A DNA stretch of 64,000 bases from positions 13,290 through 77,289 of the forward strand of contig DGTR01000006.1 of assembly GCA_002394395.1 (NCBI GenBank). The letters run 5' to 3'. The DNA is from Bacteroidales bacterium UBA4331 (GTDB lineage: Bacteria; Bacteroidota; Bacteroidia; Bacteroidales; Paludibacteraceae). Shown one piece after another: positions 24,608-35,004 of the stretch (the stretch's first letter is position 1; every line of letters begins with the position of its first letter). Both the position numbers and the translations under genes were made by a program. The notes under the pieces were generated by a model. It saw only the letters and a list, made by a program, of their open reading frames with translations. It was not told where the DNA came from and made no database searches.

Positions 24608-27600
24608 ATGAAGAAACATTTACTCAGTTTATTGATTGCAGTGATGGCTGTATCGTTGAGTCTCCAAGCGCAGACTATTTTGATTAACGACGGCTTTGAG
24701 AACGGCATTGATGAAAGTATTTGGACTCAGGAGTTTGTGCGTGGGAATACGCCATGGGCTGTAGAGGGAGTAGAGGATGGTCTATTGTATCCGGAAACAG
24801 CCTTCCAGGGAACCAAACGTGCTTATCTGCGAAACACGACAGGTGAGACGCAGGGTTATGTTACCCGTCTGGTTACTAAAGTGTTGGACCTGAGCCCGCG
24901 TAAGGTATATCAGCCGGAGTTGACATTCTGGTACGCCAACCCGAAGTGGACCATGGACCGCGATACGTTGCGGGTTCTTTACCGTACGAGCCAGAATGGC
25001 AAATGGAAACAGATGGCGGAGTATAGTTCCGGTGTTTCTATATGGACTAAGGTGAACATGGCTCTGCCGGAGGTGGGGTCGTATTATCAGATCGCTTTTG
25101 AGGGAACAGATAACCTCGGCCGTGGTATAGTGCTGGATAGTGTGTTGCTGCGCTCGGCTCCGGAGTGCACCGTTCCGCATGACCTGAACGCCAATAATAA
25201 AGGTGCTAACAAAGTAAATCTCTCTTGGGTGGCAAGCTGGGATGCTCAGTACTTTGAGGTAGTAGTGAGTAAAGACACGATTGATCCCGACACTTTGGAT
25301 CTGGTGGATGCTGACAGAATAGCTTACCATGAGTTGATAGACGGTATGCAGATGAACTGTGACATCACCTTGGAAGCTGATCAGTCATATCTGGCATATG
25401 TCCGTTCTATTTGTAGAAAAGAAACGAGTATCTGGAGTAGCCAGGCACCGGATAGGGAAGGTAATCCGTACGGTCCGTTCGGTATTCATGTCCGTCCGAC
25501 GGTGCAGGTTCCTTATTTCACTGATTTTGAATTATCAGCGGCTTTGAAAAGCAGCCAGCGTGATCCGGATTGGTCGTACGGAAGCCGGACGGGAAATAAG
25601 AACCCGTACATCAACTCTACTACGACCTCTGCTACCACGCGTGGCTATTATTCGCTGGATAAGACATATAGTCTGATTTTCTCCGGAGGAGAGAGTACAA
25701 AAGCGGCAGGTTTGACTACACCTATTCCTGCGGGTACTTATGTATATGCAACCACTCCGGCTTTGGCTGATACCACAAATCCTAATTTCCATCTCAACCA
25801 GTGCCAGATTCATTTCTGGAGCACAGTCTATACGAACACGGGACGTAACTACGCACGCAGCCTGATGGTGGGTGTGATGACGGATCCGGATGATATAACG
25901 ACCTTCACTGCTGTAGATACGGTGAGCGTATGGGGAAACAAGACTTTCCAGGAGAATATCGTCGATCTCTCTTCTTATAGGGGGAATGGCGCATATGTAG
26001 CGCTGGTAAGTTATTTTGATCGTCAAAACCTCTTTTATATTGATAATTTTTCTATTGACTATCGCCCTGCGGTAAATAAGGTAACCAAGGTCAGCGTCAA
26101 TCCGCGCGATACTTACGCGAATATCAGTTGGGAAGGAAACGCTTCCTCGTATGAGGTCTTGATTACCAATGCAGAGGTGGATCCGGAGAATCCGGCAGAG
26201 GAGGCTGTGGTTGATCGTGCTACGGTGAATACCAACAGTTATCTGTGCGAAGCGTTGGAGGCGGACCATAGTTGGAACCGTCCGTATTACGTATATGTAA
26301 AGGCCGGCGATGCGGATTGGTCATATCGCTATCCGTTTGTGACGATCCAATCTATGCGGGAGGTGCCGTATTCTTTTGATTTTGAGAAAGTGTCAGGAAC
26401 CTATAAGATCGGTACTGCCAGCACTTTGTATATCAAGGGTATAGGTATGTTCAGTAACGCTTCTACCTACCCGTATTTAGGTACCACCAACTATTATCTG
26501 GGTGCCGGTTGTCTGATGATGAACAAGCCGGCCGGTACGGATGTATGGGTAACGCTGCCGATGGTGGAGAAACTGGATAGTGTACAAGTGAAGTTCCAAC
26601 TCTCGGGCGCTACGACCTTTAATCAGTCGCATGCCAAGGTCGGCGTGATGACCAACCCGATGGATATCAACACCTTTGTTCCGGTTGCGGATTTCAAGCT
26701 CAACACTTCCGGTTATTCGTTATGCTATGCTAACTTCAAGAACTACTCCGGTTCGGATGACGGTGTGATTGCTATCGTTTGGGACGATGTGATGAACATG
26801 AGTAAGAATACCATCAATTATATCGATCAATTGGTGGTAGAGGAGTTGTCGGATTGCGTGCCGCCAACGAATATCCTGCTGGATGTAGAGTCGGATGCCG
26901 TTACCACAACTTGGGATCCCTCGGATGCTAACACATGGGAGGTGGCTATCTCCCGTACAGCGCTCACGGCAGCCCAAAAAGAGATGCCTTTCGCATCTAT
27001 CTCGGCTTTGAGCCAAGTGATAATAGCGGATACGGTGTCTTGGAATGACGATGAGGCACCGGTGTTCAGGTTCGAGGACTTGGTTTCTCAAACTCGCTAC
27101 TTCTTCTATGTCCGTACCATCTGTGACGGCTCGCAAGCATGGTGGACTGAGATTCCGTTTGAGACGCCCTGCCCGAATTTCGAGTTCCCGTATAAAGAGA
27201 CTTTTGAAAACTATAACGTAGAAGCTACGGAGTTTGGATGCTGGAAGACGAAAGACTTCTTGGGTATCGACTATCCGAAGATCTATTCCGGTTCGAATTC
27301 TCCGGAAGGTAAGTCTTTGGAGCTTTATTCCTCCGGCACCACCCATCGTTCCGTAGTTATCATGCCTACGGTAGAAGGTAACTTGAGCGATATGTTGCTC
27401 TGCTTTGACACCCGATCTTATAGCTCCTATTCGGCTTCTATTCTGTATGTCGGTACGATGGGGGACATTAATGATGCCAATTCCTTCATCCCGTTTGATA
27501 CGATTCGCAATGCTTCCAATGGATCGGTGAAGAAGGTGCGTCTGAAGCTGGAGGATTATAATCTGGTATATGACAACATCGCGTTCTCTTCCGGTCTGGG

Positions 27601-30600
27601 TAACCTGGCGATGAGTAGTGATGTGATGGTGGATAATATCGAGCTCAAAGATCCGTCCTGTATCGAACCTTATGATTTTGTACTGATAGATAGCCAGGAG
27701 GATGCGTTTGACATCACCTGGAAAGGAGAATCGATTACCAACCAATGGGAGATCCAGATCTATACTACCGACGCGGCAATTTCCAATAACCACATTGGAT
27801 CTCATGCGGCTTCTGCGGTCGTTATCCCGGATACCATCATTACCGGCGACACTCTTCATATTGGTGGCCTGCAACCTGTGACTACCTATTATGTCTATGT
27901 ACGTGCTCTCTGCGGCGATAGCCTTTGGACGAAGACCTCTGTCGCTACAACATGCCAGAGTATGGACCCGTCCAGACCGAATAAAGAGACCTTTGAGTCT
28001 TATTCTTCGGGCACGTCTTACAGTTCCTCTTATCAGGCTGATTGCTGGACTACCGGAAACGCGGTTCGCTACCCGGATTCTGATTACAAGCCGTTCGTTT
28101 ATAGATCTGCTTCGTACGCTACCTCCGGTACGAACTCTTACCGGTTATATGCGGATTATGAGTATGACTGGTGGTCCGGTTCTTATTCCGATGAACTGTC
28201 AGGACCGGCTTATTTGGCGACTCCGCGTATCAAGAGTGATTCGCTTACCGATCTGACGGTTACTTTCTCTGCTGCAGCTGTCACCAGCAATGATATCACC
28301 TCCAACTATGTGATTTTCGGTGTGATGACCAATCCGAATGATATCAGCACTTTTGTGGCGCTCGATTCCATACCATGCTCTTCTACGCCTTCTATATGCA
28401 TGGTGGATTTGAGCGAAAAGGCTGCGTTGATACCTGCTAAGGCATATTATGTAGCATGGCGTACACCTTATGATGAGGCGGCGAAGATATATATCGACGA
28501 TGTGTCTATCACGCGTCTCAACTGCCCGCTCGGCAAGCCGTCTATATCTGAGGTGACGGAGAATAGCGTACGTATCAGCAGCGGTATCCGTGTGGATGAC
28601 ACGAATTGGGTACTATTGGTTACCACGAGCTATATCTCTCCGGATGATTTGCAACAAGAAGGATACGTTATCCCGGCGGATAAGATCGTTTATCTGGATA
28701 CTCTGAGTTCCCGTTCACAGCGTGTCACGGGCCTGAGCAGCCAAACGAATTACTATGTTGCTATGGCTTCTATCTGTGATTCCGTAGCATCGCTTTGGAG
28801 TACGTTGGCATTCCGCACACTTTGTGCTGCACTCACTCCGGAAGAGATGGGTATCGTGACTTTCTCGGCAGAGGAAGGCTACACTGTAGGCGAAGGAAGA
28901 GAACTTCCTTGCTGGATGGTAGGTAGCAAGACCGCAGCGGCAGCAGATTCTTACATCCCCTACGTGGATAATACTTCTCCTCACTCCGGATACAACTACT
29001 TGCAATTCCACGATGAGGTAACCTCTTCTTCTTATTCATCGACGAATGTGGTGGGTGCTTATGCTATCATGCCGGAGTTGAATGTGGATCTGATCAACCG
29101 GTATCAGGTTTCCTTCTACGGACGAGGCTTTTCGACCTATAACAGCCAACTCATCATCGGTGTGGTTACCGACCCCAGTGATATTACTACCTTCGTAGCG
29201 GTGGATACCGTTACGATGAACCCAGCTTCGTGGGAGCGCTTCGATGTCGGTTTTGAGAGTTATCAAGGAGACTACATGGGCGATTTGGGTAGAAACATTA
29301 TGTTCCTCTCGGACTTTGGAGTTACCAACTACGCTTGCGTCTCTGAGATCTCGGTGGATACCATTCCTGCTTGCCGTCCTATTGCTTCGTTCGAAGTGGA
29401 CAGCGTGGGTGAGGCAAAAGCGATTGTCAGCTGGAAGGGTTATCAAGACTCTTACCGTCTCCTCGTAGCCGATAAAGAACTGAGAGATTCGGAGAAAGCT
29501 ACCTATCATTACCTCATTGACTCTGTAGTGAACCACTCCAACCGCGTTTTGGTTGAGAACCTGGCTCCGGCTACGAGCTATTATATCTATGCACAGGGTA
29601 TTTGTGGCGACGGAGATAGCACCGCTGTTTCCGGACGGTATGCGTTCGTTCGTACGGAATGTCCTTCCGAAGGCGGACTGCCGTTGCCTTTCTCCGATGA
29701 TTTCGAGACATACAACAATGATGAGCGTTCGCCTGGATGCTGGATATTCAGCAATGACGGTTCTTCCTCTTGGCCGAAAGTAGAGACGGTTTCTACCAAC
29801 GGATCCAAAGCTGTTGACCTTTATACGACTTCTTCCGGTCACTCGTTGGCTGTCCTGCCGAAACTCAACGGAAATCTGATTGATTTGCAACTCTCCTTCG
29901 ATGCTCGTACCTGGAGCACAACAGGAAGTGGTACCATTTATATCGGTACGATTGCAGATCCGTTGGATCCTACTACTTTTGAGACGATTGAGAGCTTCCC
30001 GCTTACGGCATCTTCGTCATTCTCGCATTACGTAATGACTCTTGCGGATTATAATCTGACGCATGACTACCTTGCGTTCACGTCTGGTCTCGCATCTATG
30101 AGTCTCTCCTCCTCCTCTACTTCGGATGTCTATCTGGATAACGTATCGTTGGAGATCCTCTCTACTTGCCATGCGCCGAAGATGAAGTCCTTGGGGGCTA
30201 CCTTTAATGCCATAGATATTGAATTGATACCGAATAACGTTGCTCATAACGAATGGGATGTAGTGATCATCCCGGATTCGGTATATGCCCGGTTCAGTAA
30301 TATCAATATCTATCTGGATACGACGACGAATGTCCTCACGACTTCGGAGCGCAATATCCATTTTGCTGATCTCCAATCGGCTACCACCTATTGTATTTTC
30401 GCGCGTACGAAATGCGGTGGAGACGAAGGGAACAGTGCTTGGTCCAAAGAGCCGCTGAGGGTACATACCGCCTTCTATTTCCGTGACAGCTATTTCTTCG
30501 GATTTGAGAAGAAGGGCGAGTTGTGGGAGCGCAGCAAGAACTCCGCTTCGGATAACTATTATATCCACCCTGCGCTCACGACCGGCCGCGATTCTCTCAG

Positions 30601-33600
30601 TGACGCTACTTCCGGATACGCGTATTATCCGTATAGTATTGAGAGTACTTCCTCTATCTCCTATGCGCATACCGATAAGGGAGCCCTCAATATGTACGGA
30701 GCAAACTCCTATTTTGGCGGATATGTGATGTTCCCGGCTATTGACGAGGCGAGTGATCGTTCCTTCGAGCTCAAGATTCGTCCGGGTTATGTTACTTCTG
30801 TCAATAGTAAACCGGCAGCTTCTTACGATGGTGTCGTAGAGATCGGTGTGGCGGATAAGAACCGCGATTTCGAGAATTACGAGCCGATTGCTACCATCCG
30901 TATGAAGGCTTTGGATCCCAATGCAATAGCTTCTGAACAGAATGACTATCTCTTCAGCTCCTATACGTTGGATCTGCCGCAATCGACGATGGCGGACAAG
31001 CAGATTGTTCTGCGTCTGCCCAAGCAGTCGTCCTCTACGGTATCCATGTATATTGATAATGTATCCTTGTCCGAGTCTAAAGGCTACAGCCTTGTTTCTA
31101 TCCGCTCGGTAGAACCTACGGGTGAGGATGCGACCATCGTGTGGGATGAGATCGGAGGACCTTGGGATCTGGTAATAACTACGGTCCGCAATAATGTTGA
31201 GGAGGTGGTTCACGAATACACCAACCTCACAACGACCTCTATCGTGGTGGATGGCTTGGAGCCGCAGACGGACTATGTCGCTACCCTGAAGGCTGCTTCT
31301 GCACCCAAAGGAACGGCATATACCTTCTCTACCTCATACGCCTTCTCTACCACCTGCCGTACGCTCGAACCGGATGAGAATGGCGCGTTCTACTGGTCGT
31401 TCGACGAGCCCGAGGGATGGGAACCGAATGATGTGCTGGCTGGTTCGGCATCCGATACCGCATACCTCAAACCCTCGTGTTTCAATGTCGGCATCACCTA
31501 TCAGAACCCGTCGAATGGATACCAATGGCTCATCCAACGCAAAGGATATGATTATTACTCTACGCTCGTTAACTACTCGGCGGATCGCCATTTGGAGGTA
31601 GGACGTAATGACAGCCATTCCTTGCGCGTGAATACGACCTCGTCTTATTTCAACTCGTATATCGTCCTGCCGCAGATGCATTGCTCGTACGACACGATGA
31701 TGATTGAGTTCTACGGACGTTGTTTCGCTAACTATGACGATACTTATTCCACTGTCTCCAGCCGTGGCGCTATTGTGGGAGCTTCATACTTAGGCTCTTC
31801 CTATAGCCAGTCTATGGTAGTGGGTACGGTGGATAACCCCTATGACCTTTCTACCCTGCAAGTCATCGACACGCTCACCTATCGCCATACCTCTCTGACC
31901 TCTTCGGATAAGGTGACTTCCGATCCGGACGGGCTGAAGTATTGGGAGTTGATGCAGCTGCCGTTGACGGAGGCTCAAGGCAAGTATATCGTACTCTTCC
32001 AGCCGGCTTACGGACTCTTCTTCATTGATGATTTGTCTATTAAACCGATTGGCAATACGGTCTTCCCGGCTACGGGAGCACATACGGAGTCTGTCTCCAA
32101 TAACGATGCAACACTCGCTTGGCGTGTTCGCCAGCCGGAATACGAATCGGTCATTGTAGTCTTGAACGCGGAGAACGAAGAGATTTTCCGTGATACGATT
32201 TTGGGTACCGGCTACCACCTGACGAACCTCAGTCCGGCTACCAACTACTCCTGGTATGTATATCAAACCAACGGAGGTATCGATTCGCAGGCTACGCCTA
32301 TCGTTACTTTCAATACCGATTGTGCGGTGGTTTCTACCTCGTATGCTACCGGATTTGAGCTTGCTGAGGGATGGAAACCGGTTGAGGGACAGACCTCTAA
32401 CACCGTTCGCCAGACGCTCTGCTGGACCTATGGAGATGCGCTCCGTGGCGCTTGGACATCGTCTTCCTACGATCCGTTCAACCAGCCTAACTCGGATTCC
32501 TATATCTATGCTAAGACGGATTCCTTTGCGCTCTTCATGAGGGCTTCTTATAGCTCGTACTCTACCTCCTATCAGCCGTACGCAGCGCTGCCCGAGATGG
32601 ATCCGGCTACCTATGATACACTCCAGATTTCCTTCTGGATGCGTCCTGCGTATGCGCGTAGAACAAATGGTAATATCTCTACAGCCTATACCGGTTCTAC
32701 CTATTCGAAGTCTATCATCGTGGGTTCGATGACCGATCCGAATAATGCCGCTACCTTCGTGCCGATCGATACGGTAACTTATGAAGGTACACTGACCACC
32801 TCTGATGTCGCTAACGAGGCTAACCACTTCCTCTTCCAACAAAAGAAACTGGACCTCGCTGGCGCTAAGGGACGGTATATAGCGCTCATGACATCTTTCG
32901 GAGAGAAAGGCGCACCGGATTCCAAGTCCGGAGACTATATCTGGATTGACGACGTGGCTATCCTTCGTGCCCAGGATTGTAAGGATCCGAAGAACCTTGT
33001 CGTAGAGGAGGTTACCGCTACTTCTGCTACCTTGTCTTGGGACGATGGTGGATTGACCTCTGACTATCGCCTGCAGGTTTCTACCGATCCGTACTTCGTG
33101 GATGATGAAGCGATAATCTTCGATAGGGAGATCCATTCGAATCCGTATGTCATCACGGGTCTGGCTCCTATGAGTACTTATGCATGGCGTGTTCAGAACC
33201 TCTGTGGCGACAAGGGAGAGAGTGCTTTCTCTTCGGCATCGTCCTTCACCACCTCTCGGATGCCGTTCTTCGTGGATCGCTTCGAGACATCCAGCTTGGA
33301 GGGTGACTGGATCACCAGTACTACCCACGCCGATGTGGTGGTGGATGCCGATGCTCCTGTTACTCCCGGTAACAACTCTTCCGGATTCCGCCGTATAACC
33401 GGTAGTTATGGTATCAACAGCCCGCACTATGTGGCTCCGGGATATGCCAACGATTATCACTGGTTCATCACGCCGAATCTCTACTTGCCCGAAGAGGATA
33501 GCGTTCATCTCTCCTTCGATCTCGCGCTCACGGCGCTGAACTCATCACGGGCTATTACCGCGAATGCCGTTTCTGATGCCGATATGAAGGACGACTACTA

Positions 33601-34684
33601 TTTCATGGTGATTGTCTCGGAAGACGGCGGACAGACTTGGAAGAGCGAGAATATCCTCTCCAAGTGGCAAAACACCAATGAGGAGGGCCGGCAGTTGCGG
33701 GATATCCCTGCTACAGCAACTACTCTTCGCTATAGCTTGGCGCAGTATGCCGGACGGAATATCCGCATCGGATTCTATCGCGAAGCGGTCTCTTCCTCCA
33801 ATACAGGTATTGCTATCCATCTCGATAATGTCCGTGTGGCATTCTTCAACAAAGAGGTCGAGAGCGCGACGGCTTGCCAGTATGAGGATGTACAAATTGG
33901 CGATATCTACCTCTCCGGTGATGAGACTTTGCCGGGAATCCATTCATACCCGACGCCTGTCTATGTCTCCGACGAGGCGGCTATGGCAGGTACGCATGAC
34001 CCCGTATTCGCAATCGAGGTTGAGGTCTTCCCTGTTTCCGAACTGGTCTTGGACGAGTCGATCTGCGAGGGTGAGTCATATAACGGATACGGATTCCAAG
34101 ATAGAAATCAGCCTGGTACCTACCGCCGCAAACTCGTTTCCGAACATAGCTGTGATAGTGTCATTACTCTTAACCTCTCGGTTATCCCGCGCCTCTATGG
34201 AGAGGATACGGAAGTGGCTATCTGTCCGGGTGAACCCTTCATCTGGCATGACAAAGAGTACAACCGCGCCGGTATCTATCGTGATACCTTGGTTTCTTCG
34301 CTGGGATGCGATAGCATCGAGACACTCGTTGTTTCTTACGTGGAAGCCGAAGAAACGATCTACGACGAAGTGACGATCAACAGCTCCGAGCTGCCGTACA
34401 CCTATCAGAACCCGGCGCACCCGTATAGCGATATCCAGACCCCGCTCACCTACCCGGTGGGAACCCCGGCCGGAGTACATATTGACACCGCTTATGTCAA
34501 AGGTAACCAATGCTCCGCAATGCTCATCCTTACCCTGACCATCAACAACGACCAGGGTATAGAGGCGCTCGACGGAGAAAAGGGCTTGCCGAGGAAAATC
34601 ATCTTCCGGGACCAGATGTACATCATCCTCAACGATGAGTGGTACACTCCGGCAGGACAAAAGGTGACCGACCCACGGCTCTAA
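24608..34684 (+). CDS. Giant T9SS cargo protein, 3358 aa, tandem adhesin modules
   Basis: Signal peptide MKKHLLSLLIAVMAVSLSLQAQ. About eleven modules follow, each pairing a cleaved-adhesin/choice-of-anchor-J-like jelly roll (opening like 'PYKETFE' or 'LPFSDDFETY' and containing 'VGVMTNPxDISTFVxxD') with a fibronectin-III-like domain (ending 'TxYYVYVRxxC'). Module starts fall near residues 27, 300, 584, 859, 1122, 1413, 1693, 1960, 2260, 2580 and 2885, a period of about 270-320. The C-terminal part has 'CDSI'-type repeats (SICEGESYNGYG, SEHSCDSVITLNLSV, SSLGCDSIETLVVSY) and ends in a short T9SS-type tail (IIFRDQMYIILNDEWYTPAGQK). Known: such modules occur in gingipain adhesins. Inferred: a surface adhesin or glycan-binding protein. 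It is alone in its transcript. Confidence 0.9.
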   Translation: MKKHLLSLLIAVMAVSLSLQAQTILINDGFENGIDESIWTQEFVRGNTPWAVEGVEDGLLYPETAFQGTKRAYLRNTTGETQGYVTRLVTKVLDLSPRKVYQPELTFWYANPKWTMDRDTLRVLYRTSQNGKWKQMAEYSSGVSIWTKVNMALPEVGSYYQIAFEGTDNLGRGIVLDSVLLRSAPECTVPHDLNANNKGANKVNLSWVASWDAQYFEVVVSKDTIDPDTLDLVDADRIAYHELIDGMQMNCDITLEADQSYLAYVRSICRKETSIWSSQAPDREGNPYGPFGIHVRPTVQVPYFTDFELSAALKSSQRDPDWSYGSRTGNKNPYINSTTTSATTRGYYSLDKTYSLIFSGGESTKAAGLTTPIPAGTYVYATTPALADTTNPNFHLNQCQIHFWSTVYTNTGRNYARSLMVGVMTDPDDITTFTAVDTVSVWGNKTFQENIVDLSSYRGNGAYVALVSYFDRQNLFYIDNFSIDYRPAVNKVTKVSVNPRDTYANISWEGNASSYEVLITNAEVDPENPAEEAVVDRATVNTNSYLCEALEADHSWNRPYYVYVKAGDADWSYRYPFVTIQSMREVPYSFDFEKVSGTYKIGTASTLYIKGIGMFSNASTYPYLGTTNYYLGAGCLMMNKPAGTDVWVTLPMVEKLDSVQVKFQLSGATTFNQSHAKVGVMTNPMDINTFVPVADFKLNTSGYSLCYANFKNYSGSDDGVIAIVWDDVMNMSKNTINYIDQLVVEELSDCVPPTNILLDVESDAVTTTWDPSDANTWEVAISRTALTAAQKEMPFASISALSQVIIADTVSWNDDEAPVFRFEDLVSQTRYFFYVRTICDGSQAWWTEIPFETPCPNFEFPYKETFENYNVEATEFGCWKTKDFLGIDYPKIYSGSNSPEGKSLELYSSGTTHRSVVIMPTVEGNLSDMLLCFDTRSYSSYSASILYVGTMGDINDANSFIPFDTIRNASNGSVKKVRLKLEDYNLVYDNIAFSSGLGNLAMSSDVMVDNIELKDPSCIEPYDFVLIDSQEDAFDITWKGESITNQWEIQIYTTDAAISNNHIGSHAASAVVIPDTIITGDTLHIGGLQPVTTYYVYVRALCGDSLWTKTSVATTCQSMDPSRPNKETFESYSSGTSYSSSYQADCWTTGNAVRYPDSDYKPFVYRSASYATSGTNSYRLYADYEYDWWSGSYSDELSGPAYLATPRIKSDSLTDLTVTFSAAAVTSNDITSNYVIFGVMTNPNDISTFVALDSIPCSSTPSICMVDLSEKAALIPAKAYYVAWRTPYDEAAKIYIDDVSITRLNCPLGKPSISEVTENSVRISSGIRVDDTNWVLLVTTSYISPDDLQQEGYVIPADKIVYLDTLSSRSQRVTGLSSQTNYYVAMASICDSVASLWSTLAFRTLCAALTPEEMGIVTFSAEEGYTVGEGRELPCWMVGSKTAAAADSYIPYVDNTSPHSGYNYLQFHDEVTSSSYSSTNVVGAYAIMPELNVDLINRYQVSFYGRGFSTYNSQLIIGVVTDPSDITTFVAVDTVTMNPASWERFDVGFESYQGDYMGDLGRNIMFLSDFGVTNYACVSEISVDTIPACRPIASFEVDSVGEAKAIVSWKGYQDSYRLLVADKELRDSEKATYHYLIDSVVNHSNRVLVENLAPATSYYIYAQGICGDGDSTAVSGRYAFVRTECPSEGGLPLPFSDDFETYNNDERSPGCWIFSNDGSSSWPKVETVSTNGSKAVDLYTTSSGHSLAVLPKLNGNLIDLQLSFDARTWSTTGSGTIYIGTIADPLDPTTFETIESFPLTASSSFSHYVMTLADYNLTHDYLAFTSGLASMSLSSSSTSDVYLDNVSLEILSTCHAPKMKSLGATFNAIDIELIPNNVAHNEWDVVIIPDSVYARFSNINIYLDTTTNVLTTSERNIHFADLQSATTYCIFARTKCGGDEGNSAWSKEPLRVHTAFYFRDSYFFGFEKKGELWERSKNSASDNYYIHPALTTGRDSLSDATSGYAYYPYSIESTSSISYAHTDKGALNMYGANSYFGGYVMFPAIDEASDRSFELKIRPGYVTSVNSKPAASYDGVVEIGVADKNRDFENYEPIATIRMKALDPNAIASEQNDYLFSSYTLDLPQSTMADKQIVLRLPKQSSSTVSMYIDNVSLSESKGYSLVSIRSVEPTGEDATIVWDEIGGPWDLVITTVRNNVEEVVHEYTNLTTTSIVVDGLEPQTDYVATLKAASAPKGTAYTFSTSYAFSTTCRTLEPDENGAFYWSFDEPEGWEPNDVLAGSASDTAYLKPSCFNVGITYQNPSNGYQWLIQRKGYDYYSTLVNYSADRHLEVGRNDSHSLRVNTTSSYFNSYIVLPQMHCSYDTMMIEFYGRCFANYDDTYSTVSSRGAIVGASYLGSSYSQSMVVGTVDNPYDLSTLQVIDTLTYRHTSLTSSDKVTSDPDGLKYWELMQLPLTEAQGKYIVLFQPAYGLFFIDDLSIKPIGNTVFPATGAHTESVSNNDATLAWRVRQPEYESVIVVLNAENEEIFRDTILGTGYHLTNLSPATNYSWYVYQTNGGIDSQATPIVTFNTDCAVVSTSYATGFELAEGWKPVEGQTSNTVRQTLCWTYGDALRGAWTSSSYDPFNQPNSDSYIYAKTDSFALFMRASYSSYSTSYQPYAALPEMDPATYDTLQISFWMRPAYARRTNGNISTAYTGSTYSKSIIVGSMTDPNNAATFVPIDTVTYEGTLTTSDVANEANHFLFQQKKLDLAGAKGRYIALMTSFGEKGAPDSKSGDYIWIDDVAILRAQDCKDPKNLVVEEVTATSATLSWDDGGLTSDYRLQVSTDPYFVDDEAIIFDREIHSNPYVITGLAPMSTYAWRVQNLCGDKGESAFSSASSFTTSRMPFFVDRFETSSLEGDWITSTTHADVVVDADAPVTPGNNSSGFRRITGSYGINSPHYVAPGYANDYHWFITPNLYLPEEDSVHLSFDLALTALNSSRAITANAVSDADMKDDYYFMVIVSEDGGQTWKSENILSKWQNTNEEGRQLRDIPATATTLRYSLAQYAGRNIRIGFYREAVSSSNTGIAIHLDNVRVAFFNKEVESATACQYEDVQIGDIYLSGDETLPGIHSYPTPVYVSDEAAMAGTHDPVFAIEVEVFPVSELVLDESICEGESYNGYGFQDRNQPGTYRRKLVSEHSCDSVITLNLSVIPRLYGEDTEVAICPGEPFIWHDKEYNRAGIYRDTLVSSLGCDSIETLVVSYVEAEETIYDEVTINSSELPYTYQNPAHPYSDIQTPLTYPVGTPAGVHIDTAYVKGNQCSAMLILTLTINNDQGIEALDGEKGLPRKIIFRDQMYIILNDEWYTPAGQKVTDPRL

Positions 34685-34884
34685 AACAGCCCAAAAACGG
34701 CCCAAAAACGGCCCAATCGTTAGTGATTAGTTGGTGATTCGTTGGAAATTCGTTGGTGGTTCATATTACGACAAGCCTACGAAAAGCCCCCAACGATTCA
34801 CCAACTATGACGGGTAAAAAAATGAATATTTTATAGAAAAAGTGTAAATTTTGTGTCATTTTGACGTATTTTTTGATAAAACAC
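34685..34884. other. Intergenic repeats and near-perfect inverted repeat
   Basis: Three CCCAAAAACGG-like words (34690-34714), repeated ATTCGTTGG words, and a 15-bp inverted repeat with one mismatch: TTGGTGATTCGTTGG (34731-34745) and CCAACGATTCACCAA (34790-34804). This is the only candidate transcript end for the giant gene; there is no T-tract immediately after. No gene seen. Confidence 0.65.
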
Positions 34885-34915
34885 TTGCATATGTCAAAGA
34901 TTTTTACTACTTTTG
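34885..34915 (+). promoter_or_regulatory. Promoter for the 2608-aa protein
   Basis: TTG at 34885-34887, 20 bp spacer starting CATATGTCAAA, TACTTTTG at 34908-34915, leaving an AT-rich leader of about 85 nt. Confidence 0.8.
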
Positions 34916-35004
34916 TGCCCGATTTGTCTAAAATGGAAATATAACTATAAATATAACTATAAAAATAGTTTGTTTATTTATTGTTTAATTTAATTTAAAA
35001 GCTT